Notes under the pieces: generated by a model | What the model was told of the DNA's origin: nothing | The model's database searches: none | The model's input: only the letters and a program-made list of their open reading frames with translations | NCBI RefSeq assembly: GCF_008831285.2 | Contig: NC_045140.1 | Span: 23,144,131-23,208,130 of the forward strand | Direction of reading: 5' to 3' | DNA length: 64,000 nt | Source of the DNA: Nymphaea colorata | Lineage: Eukaryota > Streptophyta > Magnoliopsida > Nymphaeales > Nymphaeaceae | Shown: positions 1 to 10,829 of the stretch, piece after piece | How the letters are laid out: each line of letters opens with the position of its first letter | How positions within the stretch are numbered: the first letter of the stretch is position 1 | Translations under genes and position numbers: made by a program

Positions 1-123
1 ACCAAATAGATGTCACGAGCAAGAAGAAAGGCAAGTCCGGTTCGCTTCTTATTCATAAAATCATACTACATGATCACAACCAAACTCATCAATGCCAAGG
101 AGCATACCGAAAACAGAAGAGAA

Positions 124-1173
124 CTATTTCGCATCTTCTCCTAATTTCATGTTGTTGAGCCTCTCAAGCACCAAAATCAGAGACTGGGTACCCAAATCCC
201 CTTCTCCATGGGCCTTTAACGACAAGTAGAGCTGGTGAGCGAGAGCCAGGCCAGGCAGAGAAAGTCCCATCCTCTCACATTCTCTCAGACAGATTCCCAA
301 GTCCTTCACGAAATGGTTCACGAAGAACCCCGCCTCGAAATCCCTCTTCAGGATCCTCTTCGCATAGAGATCCAGGCTCTTCGAGCCCGCTGCCCCGCCA
401 GCAATCGCATCAAGGTAGAGGGCAACGTCTAACCCAGCCTTGTGGGCGTACAGCATCCCCTCCACCAGCCCCACCATCGTCGTTGCAATGGTAATCTGAT
501 TCCCCAATTTGGCGAACTGCCCCAATCCCGGCCCACCCATGTAGTTCACCTTCCCCATGCAGCTCCAGAGCGGCGTCATTCGTCGCACCACCGCCTCATC
601 CCCGCCGGCGAATATGGCCAGCGTCCCCGATCTCGCTCCCCGGTCGCCGCCGGACACCGGAGCGTCAACCGAAGAGCAGCCGATGGCGGAGGCTGCGGAG
701 GCCACTTCACGGGCCAGGGATGGGTCGCTGGTGGTCATGTCGACGACAACGCCCCCGGGGCGGAGGGAGCGGAGGACGCCAGAGGCGCCAAGAATGACCT
801 CGCGGACGTCGGCGGGATAGCCGACGATGGTGAAGACGACGTCGGAGCGGGCGGCGACGGCTAGCGGGGAGTCGGCAAGGGAGGCCCCGGCGTCGACGAG
901 GGACTGGGCCTTTGAGGGGGTGCGGTTGAAGACGGTGACGGAGAAGCCAGCGGACAAAAGGTGGCCGCACATGGAGCGGCCCATGACACCCGTGCCTATC
1001 CAACCGATCTTGGTGGTCGACGGGTTGATTGGGGTCGGCTCGGCCATGGTGGCAGAGGAGGAGGTGGAGGAGGAGCAGAGGCGAGCAACAGCGGGCAGAA
1101 GAAGGGCTGACGAGAAGAAGGACTTCCTGCAATGGTTGAGTAGCAAACAGGTGGAGAGCCCGCTAGGGCGCAT
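124..1173 (-). CDS. 3-hydroxyisobutyrate dehydrogenase-like beta-hydroxyacid reductase, organellar
   Basis: An uninterrupted 349-residue frame. Residues 55-72 hold the Rossmann motif (IGWIGTGVMG); NRT at 83-85 follows the second strand and suggests NADP(H) preference. DAPVSGG at 170-176 is the substrate-binding signature, and K222 in QFAKLGNQ is the family's catalytic lysine. The C-terminal all-helical half, with HGEGDLGTQ at 322-330, is complete. Residues 1-45, rich in Ser, Leu and Arg with few acidic residues, look like a mitochondrial or plastid transit peptide; M43 could start a cytosolic form. The enzyme should reduce or oxidise a small beta-hydroxyacid or aldehyde. The text resembles the Arabidopsis 3-hydroxyisobutyrate dehydrogenase-like 1 group (At4g29120 type) more than true HIBADH or the GLYR1/2 succinic-semialdehyde reductases; that placement is from memory. 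Length is normal and no intron is needed. Confidence 0.9.
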   Translation of the reverse strand: MRPSGLSTCLLLNHCRKSFFSSALLLPAVARLCSSSTSSSATMAEPTPINPSTTKIGWIGTGVMGRSMCGHLLSAGFSVTVFNRTPSKAQSLVDAGASLADSPLAVAARSDVVFTIVGYPADVREVILGASGVLRSLRPGGVVVDMTTSDPSLAREVASAASAIGCSSVDAPVSGGDRGARSGTLAIFAGGDEAVVRRMTPLWSCMGKVNYMGGPGLGQFAKLGNQITIATTMVGLVEGMLYAHKAGLDVALYLDAIAGGAAGSKSLDLYAKRILKRDFEAGFFVNHFVKDLGICLRECERMGLSLPGLALAHQLYLSLKAHGEGDLGTQSLILVLERLNNMKLGEDAK

Positions 1174-1928
1174 CAGCGGGACAAGGCAGGTGATGAGGAC
1201 GAGGATGAGCCTTGAGCGCTGAACCTCAGGTGTTTATGGTCCACAAATGGATGCTTTGTCCGGATCGACTTTGTCCAGGCCAAGTCCGTCTTCGTCCAAC
1301 ACCCTCTCCAACTCGGTGGCTGACAACGTCATACGAAAATTCCAGGGCCTTTGTCACGTTACAACGTCTATGGAAAAACGGTGTGAAACAACATTAAAGT
1401 TGAGAATCTGACTGATACTGGCATTCAGATTGCTGCCTGCAATCCTGCATCAGATCTGGATCTGAGCCCCAAACGAAATCAGGAATCTGGTAAGAATCAG
1501 AATCCCGGCGCATGCAAGTTAAACACTAAACAAGTTGTGTTGAGTTCCAATTTTGGAACTAGTCAGGTCAGAACACAACTACGTCAAACTTGGTACATCA
1601 CAGATTCTACATGAAGCCGGCCGGATGTCTGGAACAGCATTTCTTTGCTAATCGTAACTCTCAATTAGAAATTTCAAAGAAACTTGAAGCGAACAGACCT
1701 GCGGACCTGTGATCTACCTTAACATTTACAACTTCAGAGCTAAAGATAATGCATGTGCTATCCTGTAGAACCACTTGAACTCCTCATGCCTCGTCAGCCG
1801 TTTGAAGTGGAGCCTAAACAGGCATATTGGACTTCCAGGCACCCTCCCTTGAATTGGTAACACAGCCCGGCACCATCTTCCCGAAAGTACATGCATAGAT
1901 GAAATTGCGGGAAACATGATAGAATGAG
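1174..1928. other. Intergenic spacer, no gene seen
   Basis: This lies between two minus-strand genes, so it carries the promoter of the reductase and the 3' end of the PPR gene. A short frame at 1726-1917 has no recognisable domain. I see no repeat or RNA gene. Confidence 0.5.
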
Positions 1929-4418
1929 CTATGATGCAGATAAGCTTCCTCTAGATAGCATATCTAAGTCTTCCATATGCTCTGATAAAGTTTTAAGGAC
2001 AGCAGATATTGACACATACTGCAAATGAGACGCATCTCCCACAAAGAAGACAGTGGTTTCACCAAAAACCTCCACTGAGCTCCATCCGGGTCTCTTTCTC
2101 AGTCTTCTGTTCTTCATCATCTCCCTAACTTGCAGTTCTTCTTCAATTCTTCCAGCGGAACCATACAAGTTTGACATCAAAACGTAATAGCCATCATTCT
2201 CGGGGTCTAACTTTAGAATTTCCTCCGCCACTCGCTCTGCTAAATCAATGTTGTTGTGAAGTTTACATGCACCCAGTAAAGATCCCCATACAGCACCATC
2301 AGGAGCACACTTCATGGACTGGATAAGATCAAAAGCTTCACAAAGGTTCCCAGCACGACCAAGTAAGTCGACCATACAAGCATAGTGTTTAACAGTTGGC
2401 AAAACAGATAAACTTTCCATCAATCTAAAATAGTACTTCCCTTCCGAGATCATGCCAGCATGACCGCATGCAGATAAAATTGCAAGGAAAGTGACACTGT
2501 TTGGCTTAATGCCAAGATCCCACATTTCAGATAATAATAGAAATGCACTTTCAGCATACCCATGCATTCCATACCCAGAAATCATGACATTCCAGGAGAT
2601 AACATCTTTACAAGGCGTCAGATCAAACAGCTCCCTGGCAGTCTTGAGCTTGCCACACTTTGCATACATATCGATCAGAGCAGTCTGCAGAGGTTCATGA
2701 AATTCAAATCCCATTTTCTTTAGTAGACCATGTATCCATTCTCCAAGATCTAGCGCTGCAATCTCCGAACAAGCTGGAAACACGCTCATGAAGGTTATCA
2801 AATTTGGCTTCAGATTTTCAAATTGCATCAATGCAAACATATTGATTGCATACATACTGTCTCCAAGGCCAGAGTAAGCAGAAATCATGATATTCCACGA
2901 GACTATGTCCTTATCCATCATCTGGAAAAACTGATAAGCAGTGTTTAGATCACCACACTTCGAATACATGTCAACAAGCATGTTCCCCAGCCTAGTTGCT
3001 TCAACCATATATCTTTTGATTGCATAGCAATGAATGCACCTGCCTTCACTCAAAGCTTCTATTTGTGAACATGCAGAAAGCAGAACAACTAAACAATCTG
3101 AGTCAGGTTTCAGTCCTACATACTGCATTTCTCTAAACAACTCCATCGACTCCAAATGCAAGCCTTTTGAGACATACCCACGAATCATACATTTCCAAGA
3201 TTCATGATTTTGCTGAGGTGCTTTTCTGAAAATTTGATATGCAGCTTCCAAATTATCAAACTCACAATACATGGACACCAAGGAATTACAAAGCAAAGTT
3301 TCACCTTCGACGCCTAGTCTGATAATCAGTCCATGCAAGGCCATGCCCTGGCATATGCTTTGACAACGGACTATCAAACAACTGATGACAATTCCATCTG
3401 GCCTGATACCTGAAATCTGCATTTCCTGGAAAAGCTGCATGCATCCGGCCTCATACTCGTTCCTTGAATAACTTCCAACAATTGCAGTCCAAGAAAAGAG
3501 ATCCTTTTCGGCCAACTCATCAAAGGCATACTTTGCCTCCTCCATAGTTCCACACTTAGAGTACATTGACAAAAGAGAAGACTGAACAGAAGAGAGACAA
3601 CCAATTCCACTCTTCACCAGAAAACCATGCAAGCACTTCCCACTGGGAACTGCCTCCAAATTCGTGCATGCCAGGAGACCTCCCTCGACGGTTCTGACAT
3701 TAGGCTTCGCTCCGTCAGATAGCATCAGTCTGAAACAGTCCAAACCCATTATATCATCTCCATTCTCAACATAACCCACAATCAACACGGTCCAAGCAAC
3801 AACATCTCTAGCAGACATTTCGTCGAACAAATGTCGGGTACAGTACGTTGTTCCGCATTTCGCATACGAGTACATGAAAGAAGAGCAAATTGCAAGATTA
3901 TTACCCATAACTCCCAATCTGAAGGCAATACCATGCAAAATTTTGGCCTCCTGCAAAGCACATAGCTCTGCACAGGAGGTAACGACCATGGGGAAAGTGA
4001 AATGGTCCAAAGAGACACCAGAAAGGCGCATCTCGTAATAGTATTGGAGGGCTTTCTCAAACAGGCCACTAGAGAAATAGGCCTTAATGATGGAGTTCCA
4101 TAAGAAGGTATCTCGTTCAGGTATTCCGTCGAACAGTTTGGTAGCAACATCTGTGCCATTGAAGTCGGAGTAGACAGCGATGAGCTTGGCCGTCAAGAAG
4201 GCATTGCTCGAATGGCCGGTGGCGACGATTCTGCAGTGAGCCCGAAGGAGAGAAGGAAGGTCGTGGACGGTGTTCAAGAGGGCGAAGAGGCCTGTGGATG
4301 GAGGGGTCGTTGGTGTGGTGCAGCGACGCAATTGTTGCAGAGAGGAGAATATCCGTTGGTAAGTGCTGGTTCGCGGAGAGTGCATGTGGCTCTCATGCTC
4401 GGAAAATTGGTTTGCCAA
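1929..4418 (-). CDS. PLS-class PPR protein with E-type C-terminus (At4g39952-like)
   Basis: An intronless 829-residue frame, typical of plant PPR genes. Tandem PPR motifs run from about residue 75 to 700 with the usual signatures (FLWNSIIKAYF, VVAWTVLIVGYVENG, LIDMYAKCGKLKTARELFD, VISWNVMISGYGMHG). They are followed by an E region (WGSLLGACKLHNNIDLAERV, then NDGYYVLMSNLYGSAGRIEE and RKRPGWSSVEV). The frame stops about 50 residues later without a DYW deaminase domain. Such proteins bind single-stranded organelle RNA, often to specify a C-to-U editing site, and recruit a deaminase in trans. The first 60 residues are Ser/Thr/Arg rich, compatible with organelle import. The order and wording of motifs resemble Arabidopsis At4g39952 (mitochondrial); orthology is inferred, not tested. 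Confidence 0.88.
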   Translation of the reverse strand: MANQFSEHESHMHSPRTSTYQRIFSSLQQLRRCTTPTTPPSTGLFALLNTVHDLPSLLRAHCRIVATGHSSNAFLTAKLIAVYSDFNGTDVATKLFDGIPERDTFLWNSIIKAYFSSGLFEKALQYYYEMRLSGVSLDHFTFPMVVTSCAELCALQEAKILHGIAFRLGVMGNNLAICSSFMYSYAKCGTTYCTRHLFDEMSARDVVAWTVLIVGYVENGDDIMGLDCFRLMLSDGAKPNVRTVEGGLLACTNLEAVPSGKCLHGFLVKSGIGCLSSVQSSLLSMYSKCGTMEEAKYAFDELAEKDLFSWTAIVGSYSRNEYEAGCMQLFQEMQISGIRPDGIVISCLIVRCQSICQGMALHGLIIRLGVEGETLLCNSLVSMYCEFDNLEAAYQIFRKAPQQNHESWKCMIRGYVSKGLHLESMELFREMQYVGLKPDSDCLVVLLSACSQIEALSEGRCIHCYAIKRYMVEATRLGNMLVDMYSKCGDLNTAYQFFQMMDKDIVSWNIMISAYSGLGDSMYAINMFALMQFENLKPNLITFMSVFPACSEIAALDLGEWIHGLLKKMGFEFHEPLQTALIDMYAKCGKLKTARELFDLTPCKDVISWNVMISGYGMHGYAESAFLLLSEMWDLGIKPNSVTFLAILSACGHAGMISEGKYYFRLMESLSVLPTVKHYACMVDLLGRAGNLCEAFDLIQSMKCAPDGAVWGSLLGACKLHNNIDLAERVAEEILKLDPENDGYYVLMSNLYGSAGRIEEELQVREMMKNRRLRKRPGWSSVEVFGETTVFFVGDASHLQYVSISAVLKTLSEHMEDLDMLSRGSLSAS

Positions 4419-5696
4419 ACACGCACAACCTTATGGACGAGTGACCACCCTTTCCCACGTTCGGTTAAGTGGGAAAATATGATAGGAAAACTCGCGCACA
4501 CCAAGTGCCAAACCTATGCGATTCCAAACGCCACTAGGAAAACGTAACCTTTCACCTTTCAGAAAGGCATGAAAATTGCAATTCTCCAAAAGAATATTAT
4601 TAAAGCGATTCAATCCCTGTAGATCTTCACTAGTTGTGAGGCAAAACGAAGAAGAAATCTCATGCTCACATTATCCCAAAAAAAGAAAACTTTTCGAGTA
4701 AAAACTATATACATGAAGGCTGAATATTCAATAGCAATAGCCGTGGATCAATTATTAGCTGCCTGAACGACTCCGGAGACCCCAAAATTTTATGGAAAAA
4801 ATCTCATATTTTTGGTGTCTGGATGCCCAAGTAGTACCTTTCTCATGTATATTTGTCTTTTCGATTGAGATTTCATCAGGTGCATGTCCAAGACAAAAGG
4901 GTCCCGGATGCATCAATGACTTGATAGGCTGAATCACCCCGGCAATTCTTTACTTGATCATTTGCATGCTCTTGTGTTGCTTCAAGAAGTTGAGTCGTCA
5001 AGCTACTGAGCATTTTTGAATGAGAACTTGGTTGCAGGACTACAAGATTATCTTCTCAAAAGAAAAAAAAAAAACTGTTTATCCATCTTGTTTGGAGTCT
5101 TTTCACTTTTTTTTTTTTTTGTCTATACAAAAAAAATTCTTTTTCCTATCCAAATGAAAGCATTTTTGTCCTTAACCGTAATAGCGCATAAAATTTTGGT
5201 GCACCAGAACAACGTATATAACCAAGTTAGGACATTTATGTGTACATAGTGGAGCTTGCTAGTTATCAGGCCAAGATTAATATATATGCTCACAGTGGTA
5301 AGCAGCCACCGATGTTATCTGGTTGGCGTTACACAAACAAACTTTTCAATATGTAACTTTAGCAAACATTACTAATGCTGTATTTCCTATCGCTAAATCA
5401 GGTGGTTCATCTCAAAACCGTTCTCAAAGCAAGTAGCTGAATCCAAATTAGGCTCCAGTGAGTAGTTAATACATCATTCATATTGATATCTAGAAATGTG
5501 GACGGAGATCATACCAAAGGGTTATAGCTATGTGATTTGGAAGACAACATAATCTAATGGCGATAATTTTCTTAGTTTGTCTGCTTTAATTAAGGAGACG
5601 AGCTTATGAATTGCATTGTCACCGCCCACTAGATGCATGAGATCATATCGTGAATGATCAAACGTCCCACATCTAGACCACACTGCAAAACTTGCA
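4419..5696. other. Intergenic spacer upstream of the PPR gene
   Basis: This holds the likely promoter of the PPR gene at its left end. A/T homopolymers near 5060-5130 dominate the rest. I see no coding or RNA feature. Confidence 0.45.
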
Positions 5697-5862
5697 CAAC
5701 ACTTCTGCGCTGCCACAGCTACACCGACACTTGATGCAGTATAAGTGCCATCTTATCCCGGATTCTCAACACTTCTGCGCTGGCACAACTACACCGACAC
5801 TTGATGCAATATAAGTGCCATCTTATCCCGGATTCTCAACACTTCTGCGCTTCCACAACTAA
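5697..5862. repeat. 70-bp tandem repeat, about 2.3 units
   Basis: The motif ACTTCTGCGCT starts at 5701, 5771 and 5841, an exact 70-bp period. The first two units differ at only a few bases, and the third is cut off after about 20 bases. It has no coding function that I can see. Confidence 0.9.
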
Positions 5863-6339
5863 AATTTGATGCCATTCTCTTCCACTTGAATTGTGAAGTG
5901 ATGTCAGCCACTAACGATAAGCTGGCAAAGTATTTTTTTTTTCTCTCTCTCTCTCTTCTGAGATTTCAGTGGGTCTCTAGCTAGTTGAGGCTTAGGCCTG
6001 TAGTTGGCCATGTTCGGCGCACTGAATTGAGGCAGGTTTTGGGACCCAAGCTGCAGGTTGCACATAGTAAGCAGATTTCTGGTATGACTACTGAGAGAAC
6101 CCGAGGGGAAAGAAAATCTTCCTGCCGGTTTATATGGTGCAATTCTGATCAGGCTTGAAACTCAATCAGTATGAATGCTTGGTGATGTTTCACGTGATCA
6201 CTAAAACTAAGAGAGTGATATCCCTACAGACTTTGGTAGCTCCTGATCAATTATATTGGTGATCATTATACTGCTCGCTGCTGCCTGAGGAATCCATCAA
6301 CTAAAATGATTTCTAGAAATCGGATCCTGCAATTATCAT

Positions 6340-6395
6340 AGAGACAGAGAGAGGGAGAGAGATCTAGAGAGAGGAGAGCGAGAGAGAGAGAGTAT
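6340..6395. repeat. GA-rich imperfect microsatellite
   Basis: Interrupted GAGA runs. A matching CT run lies at about 5936-5958. Confidence 0.8.
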
Positions 6396-6547
6396 TTACA
6401 TAGATGTTAATGTCTGTACTGAATACATATTGGATTAACAGCTTTCTTGGCAAGCCATATAAGAAAGAAGGACCTCTAGCTTTGGCAACCCTTGTAGCTA
6501 AGATAGGACCCAGAAAAGAAAAAAAGGAAAGAAAAGAAAGAAGAAAC

Positions 6548-6813
6548 TCAAAATCCGTATCTGATCTCCGAGTACTTGCCCTTGATCCACCTCAAACTGC
6601 TCTTCACAGAAGACTTGATCTTACCTTCCACTGCATAAGCCTTATAGGAAGCAACCCTCCTCTTCCTCTTCATCTCGGGGTCGCCGGCCGCCGAGAACTG
6701 GTCCTTGTTGTCGGGCCCGTTGAAGCTGTAAGAGTTTGATCTGTTTTCGTAGCCAAAACTCCCCGAGAAGGAAGAGTACTCAGGGAATGACTGCACTTCT
6801 CCATCACTGTAAT
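6548..6813 (-). CDS. DUF3511 protein, 3' exon (5' end not found)
   Basis: The frame reads from a probable splice acceptor (6813 or 6806) to a TGA at 6548. Its last 45 residues match the plant DUF3511 signature: PEMKRKRRVASYKAYAVEG, then KIKSSVKSSLRWIKGKYSEI. Members are small basic proteins of unknown role, usually about 90-140 residues and ending in YGWW; this one ends RYGF. The N-terminal part is Ser/Tyr/Gly rich (SSFSGSFGYENRSNSYSF), also usual. The only upstream in-frame start is a TTG, so the first exon must lie further upstream, or the gene is truncated. A candidate donor (GTGAGT, near 6923) after a short ATG frame does not join in phase. Real exon likely; full gene model unresolved. 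Confidence 0.7.
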
Positions 6814-9599
6814 CTGCCAACTTCAAGCCCAAAGCAAACCCCTCGTGTAGAGATGAAGAAACTTGTTATCACAGCATGCTTTTAAATGAAGCATTCATGG
6901 CTTTGGAAAATGACTACCACTCACAGACAGCACCACTGAAGACCCACATGCGATGTTGGGGACATCTCCACTGATACTGTAATCTGGGCCCATGTCTAGT
7001 GGAAAAAATGTCACAGCCACGTGAATATGGGCCCCCGTTTCATTATAATATTGTGAAACCCACACTGCCTATGGTTTGGCTCGTGATGGGCCTATGACAA
7101 GAAGCTGTAGGCGACTTGCTGATCCGCACCTAACTACCCATCTCCAAGTATGGTGTATTTTTACTACAAATCAACGAAGAAATTCGATGTTTCCAGACAA
7201 CAAGTGACTATCAAACAATAAACACAGTCGAGACACTCTTTATGATCATAAATTGACATTATTTAGCCGTTTATGCTAGTGGTACTTGTGAACATGTCAT
7301 ATCCTGCTAACAAGTCTTCTCCATTAGTCGGGGGAGTTCTTATAATCCATGCAGGTCTTCTTACGATCAATGAGGACTGAAACCGGGTTTATCTAGAGAG
7401 CTCACTTGGAACAAGCTGGGGCCGGAGTCCGGAAAGATTGAGTATAATACTTGGCATCTAGACATTAATGCCTACTGTTGGAGTAAATAATTTGCGTCAC
7501 CAGTGGGTAGGCCACCAAGGTTAGGAGCCGACATATCCCCCCTTTTCATGATGCTCTGAACAGGCTAATGGGCACCATCCATTGCTAGACCCTACTAGTT
7601 GAGATGATGGGAATCCCACTTTCAGCAGATGATCATGCGTTTCTGCACAAGATTTCAAGATTAAAAGCGTGAATGCATTAGGTGGGGGCCGTGAAATTGG
7701 CTTTTGTCTCTTCACATGACTCGACTGCCAAATTTTCCGCAGTAACCGCGTGGTTGGTGATGCTGAAAATTTGGATTAACGAGTCAGCAGCTTGCTTTCT
7801 GTGCAGAGAAGCCCCAACACCATGTGGAAAAAGCATGGAGCCAAAGCGAATGTCGTCGGCCTTTCATCATTGGACATGGAGCTCATTGATCACTGATAGG
7901 TTTTTTATTCTGCTTAATGGTGGAAGGAAGGCTGATGCCAAGTGATTGAGCAAGAATTTATCTATCCCGATGTGTGTGTGAGAGGGAGAGAGAGAGAATA
8001 TTAACACCCTGAATGTCTGCTCTCAACCAGACAATTTACGGCAGTTGGCAAATGAAAGGCATGGCGTGCTCCTCTTGATGGTGGCCGGAAAGAGGCATGA
8101 CATGCACATGTAACCGGCATCAATCAAGGGGAGAATGAAAGGTGGACAAAGGAAAGCAGCACATATATCAAGGCACATGGGTTTCCATTAACGCTCTCGA
8201 TCGAGATTAAAACAGGGAGGAGAACTAGCTTCCTGATCGCTAATTTCTCTCAAAACACTGGAAAAATATGAACATATTATGAGATCTTTGCGTTTTCGCC
8301 AAGCATAACAAGGAATATAACTCCGTAAAGAACGCATTGGAAAGGAGCCATGGCTGCCTTGATGGGTCATCGTTCGATTTTCATCATCAGAACTACTTTT
8401 TTTGGATGACAAAGTTGAGCTTTTTCCCTTCAAAATGGAAATGGCCCATAAAGTTTGCTACTCCAGTCAAAGTTTGGTAGTTTCTTTCTCAGCCTAATTT
8501 CTAGAAAAACTTCTTCCCTTCAAATATAAGTGAGGCCTAAAGGATCAAGCCATCTTTAGCCATGATGAATTGATATGTGATTGTGGTAATGATTTAGGAG
8601 ACATATATCTACACTACCATAAGTATCATCATTAAATTAGTAATATTTGGTAGGGACACATGCCACCCATGGCTTCTCTCTCTCTTTCTCTTCAAAACTA
8701 GCAGTAAGGTCGATCGGCTACTTTTGAAGACGACAGAAATTCAGCAATGTCAGGAGCCCTTCTTGTTCATTAACAGGATCTACAGCCACTGCTCTTGTTT
8801 TGCTATGAAAAGGAATCTTTAGCAGAAGCACCGCTCATGGGGTTTCCTTTCGGATTGGTGAGCTCCCTGCACCATACCTTCCAAGTATGACAATCTAAAA
8901 AGAAATTTGTCCAGAATGGTAGGGCATATGAGGATTGAGTACTGATTTGAAAGCTAAAAGTTAACCAAAAATTTACAAATCCATGCAGTCAGCTTCATAA
9001 TTCGCTACCAAGATGTGGTAATCAAGTGCATATCTAAGGGAAAATTTTTAAATTAATAAAAAAAAACAAAAAGGAAGACAAGACTTATCACTAGATGTGT
9101 TGTAAAGCTGCCTCAGTGTACTCCATGAAAGGACCGATCGAAAAAGAAAAAGGATAGATTTGAAAAAGCAAGACGCTCCGCAAAGTGGAGCGCCCACAGA
9201 GACCCTCATGACGCTTAACCGCTTACTTTCCACATTATGCACATTAAAATGAATATTTCAAATAGCAGGTGTCACTTCAGGCATTTAACATATAGCGTCT
9301 CCTTACACAGAAAGCAATATACTTTGGTCATTCGCTTTCTAATTAATTAATTCATACGATTCTTGGGCATCCTTTGTCATCCTTTGTCATGAACCATAGT
9401 ATCTGGACACGCAAGGGCAAGACCAAAAAGGACACCATTAAAAAAAAAAGTTAGATGGTCTACGGAAAATGGCTTTACGGCTCAAGCTTGGTTGGATGAC
9501 CGGGGGAAGGGCATCTTGTTGTTCAAAGTCCCTTTTTCTAAGTTCTATATCTTAGAGGCCATGTACAAATTTAAAGACTGCCATTCAACATGACTTTGA
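6814..9599. other. Long intergenic stretch
   Basis: Probably contains the missing first exon and promoter of the DUF3511 gene. Short frames at 7521-7715, 7682-7945 and 8188-8433 have no recognisable domain or usable splice context. A GA microsatellite lies at about 7980-7998. Bases 9380-9600 may already belong to the LINE that follows, but no motif proves it. Confidence 0.4.
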
Positions 9600-10825
9600 T
9601 GCTAACCGCTTGGCTATGGTATTCTACCCCATCTCAACCTTATCCTCCTTTCTCAATCTCTCAAGACTCCTGGTAATGAAAGGACTTAGATTAAAAAAAC
9701 TTACCTTGGCAGCTTGTTTGGGAGGACGTCAGAAAGAAAGGAAACTATCTTATTGGAAAAAGGCTATTTGGAATGTTGTTCTTCCCCCAAGGGCCCAGTG
9801 GTACTCCTACATCACCAGCAAAGAAAAGTTGAGCACTATGGACAACCTCCATGAGGGTTTCATTTGCCGAATAGAGGCACTCTCTGCTTGTCTCATGAAA
9901 AGTCTATCAATCACCTGTTCTTTGTTTGTCCGGTCACTAATGGCCTTTGGCAGCTCATCCTCACTAAATTTCCCAAATCATATCGGGCTTTCAGGTCATT
10001 CCCACAAGGTATCCAGTTGTGGATAGCCTCATCTTTCAAGAGGGGATGGCTGAGCCGGTGCTGGCAACTAACGATCTGGAAAGTTTGGGCATAGAGAAAC
10101 TTAATAGTCTTTGAAGACCGCCCTATTTGTCCACAACAGAATATTGACAAAATCTGGAAAGAATGCTGCTTGATTTACCAATCCTTCAATTGGCCACCAG
10201 ATCAGAGAAGTGATATATCTCTTTAAGTGAAAACAAATTTCCTTTTCGGTTTAAATCTCCTCAAAGTAGATTATGAGATTCTAATCCAAATAGCTACTTT
10301 AAAAGTGGATGACTCCGTTAAGGTTGGGGGCGTTGATATCTATCAAAAGGCAGATTCAACACAAGGAAGCACTTCCAAGTTTCATGTTCACGTTCTACTC
10401 CCAACCTCTATTCCATGAAACTTGTTGCTTGGAACATGTACTGCCCATGTTGCTGATGGAGGGGCAGAGTTTGCAGGTTCTTTCTAAGAACATGCAGTGG
10501 ATTAAAGTCATTTGACAGGTGATTCACGATCAAACCCAACTACAACTGGGTTTCCAAAACATACGCAGGCTGAAGTCACGCCTCAAGTTTTGCTGTCGTA
10601 ACCCATCTAAGGAGTTGGGTATCATTTTGTCTAACTCCTTGCAATCTAATGTTCTCCTTCATTTGGACCCCTCCTCTAGTGGATGAAATTGAACTCGTCA
10701 CTTAGCCCTTTTCTATAAGTGACACTTTTGTGTTCTTTTTGTGTGCATTTCTTCCACTCTTTTGTATATTTTCTTCATAGTTCTTCAATAAAAAGGTCGG
10801 GGGTCTTCCCCCAACAGGATTGCAT
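9600..10825 (+). mobile_element. 3' remnant of a LINE (non-LTR) retrotransposon
   Basis: Two overlapping plus-strand frames (9610-10026 and 9864-10094) together give the zinc-finger tail found after plant LINE reverse transcriptases: YWKKAIWNVVLPPRAQW, a spacer, then CLSHEKSINHLFFVCP followed by VTNGLWQLI. The zf-RVT pattern is W-x-VLPP-x-Q-W then C-HE-S-x-HLFF-x-C. The frames are out of register, so the element is dead. Downstream is non-coding 3' UTR ending near a hairpin-like AAAAAGGTCGGGGGTCTTCCCCC with an AATAAA inside TTCAATAAAAAGG (about 10786-10818). No endonuclease or RT catalytic core (YxDD) is visible, so this is a 5'-truncated copy, as LINEs usually are. Confidence 0.75.
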
Positions 10826-10829
10826 TGTT

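Noticed and set aside
442..1222. Plus-strand frames of 87-140 codons opposite the reductase gene
   Set aside because: They are shadows of a GC-rich coding region; composition is Arg/Pro/Gly rich without any domain.
5697..5862. CRISPR-like array
   Set aside because: Contiguous tandem units without unique spacers in a plant genome.
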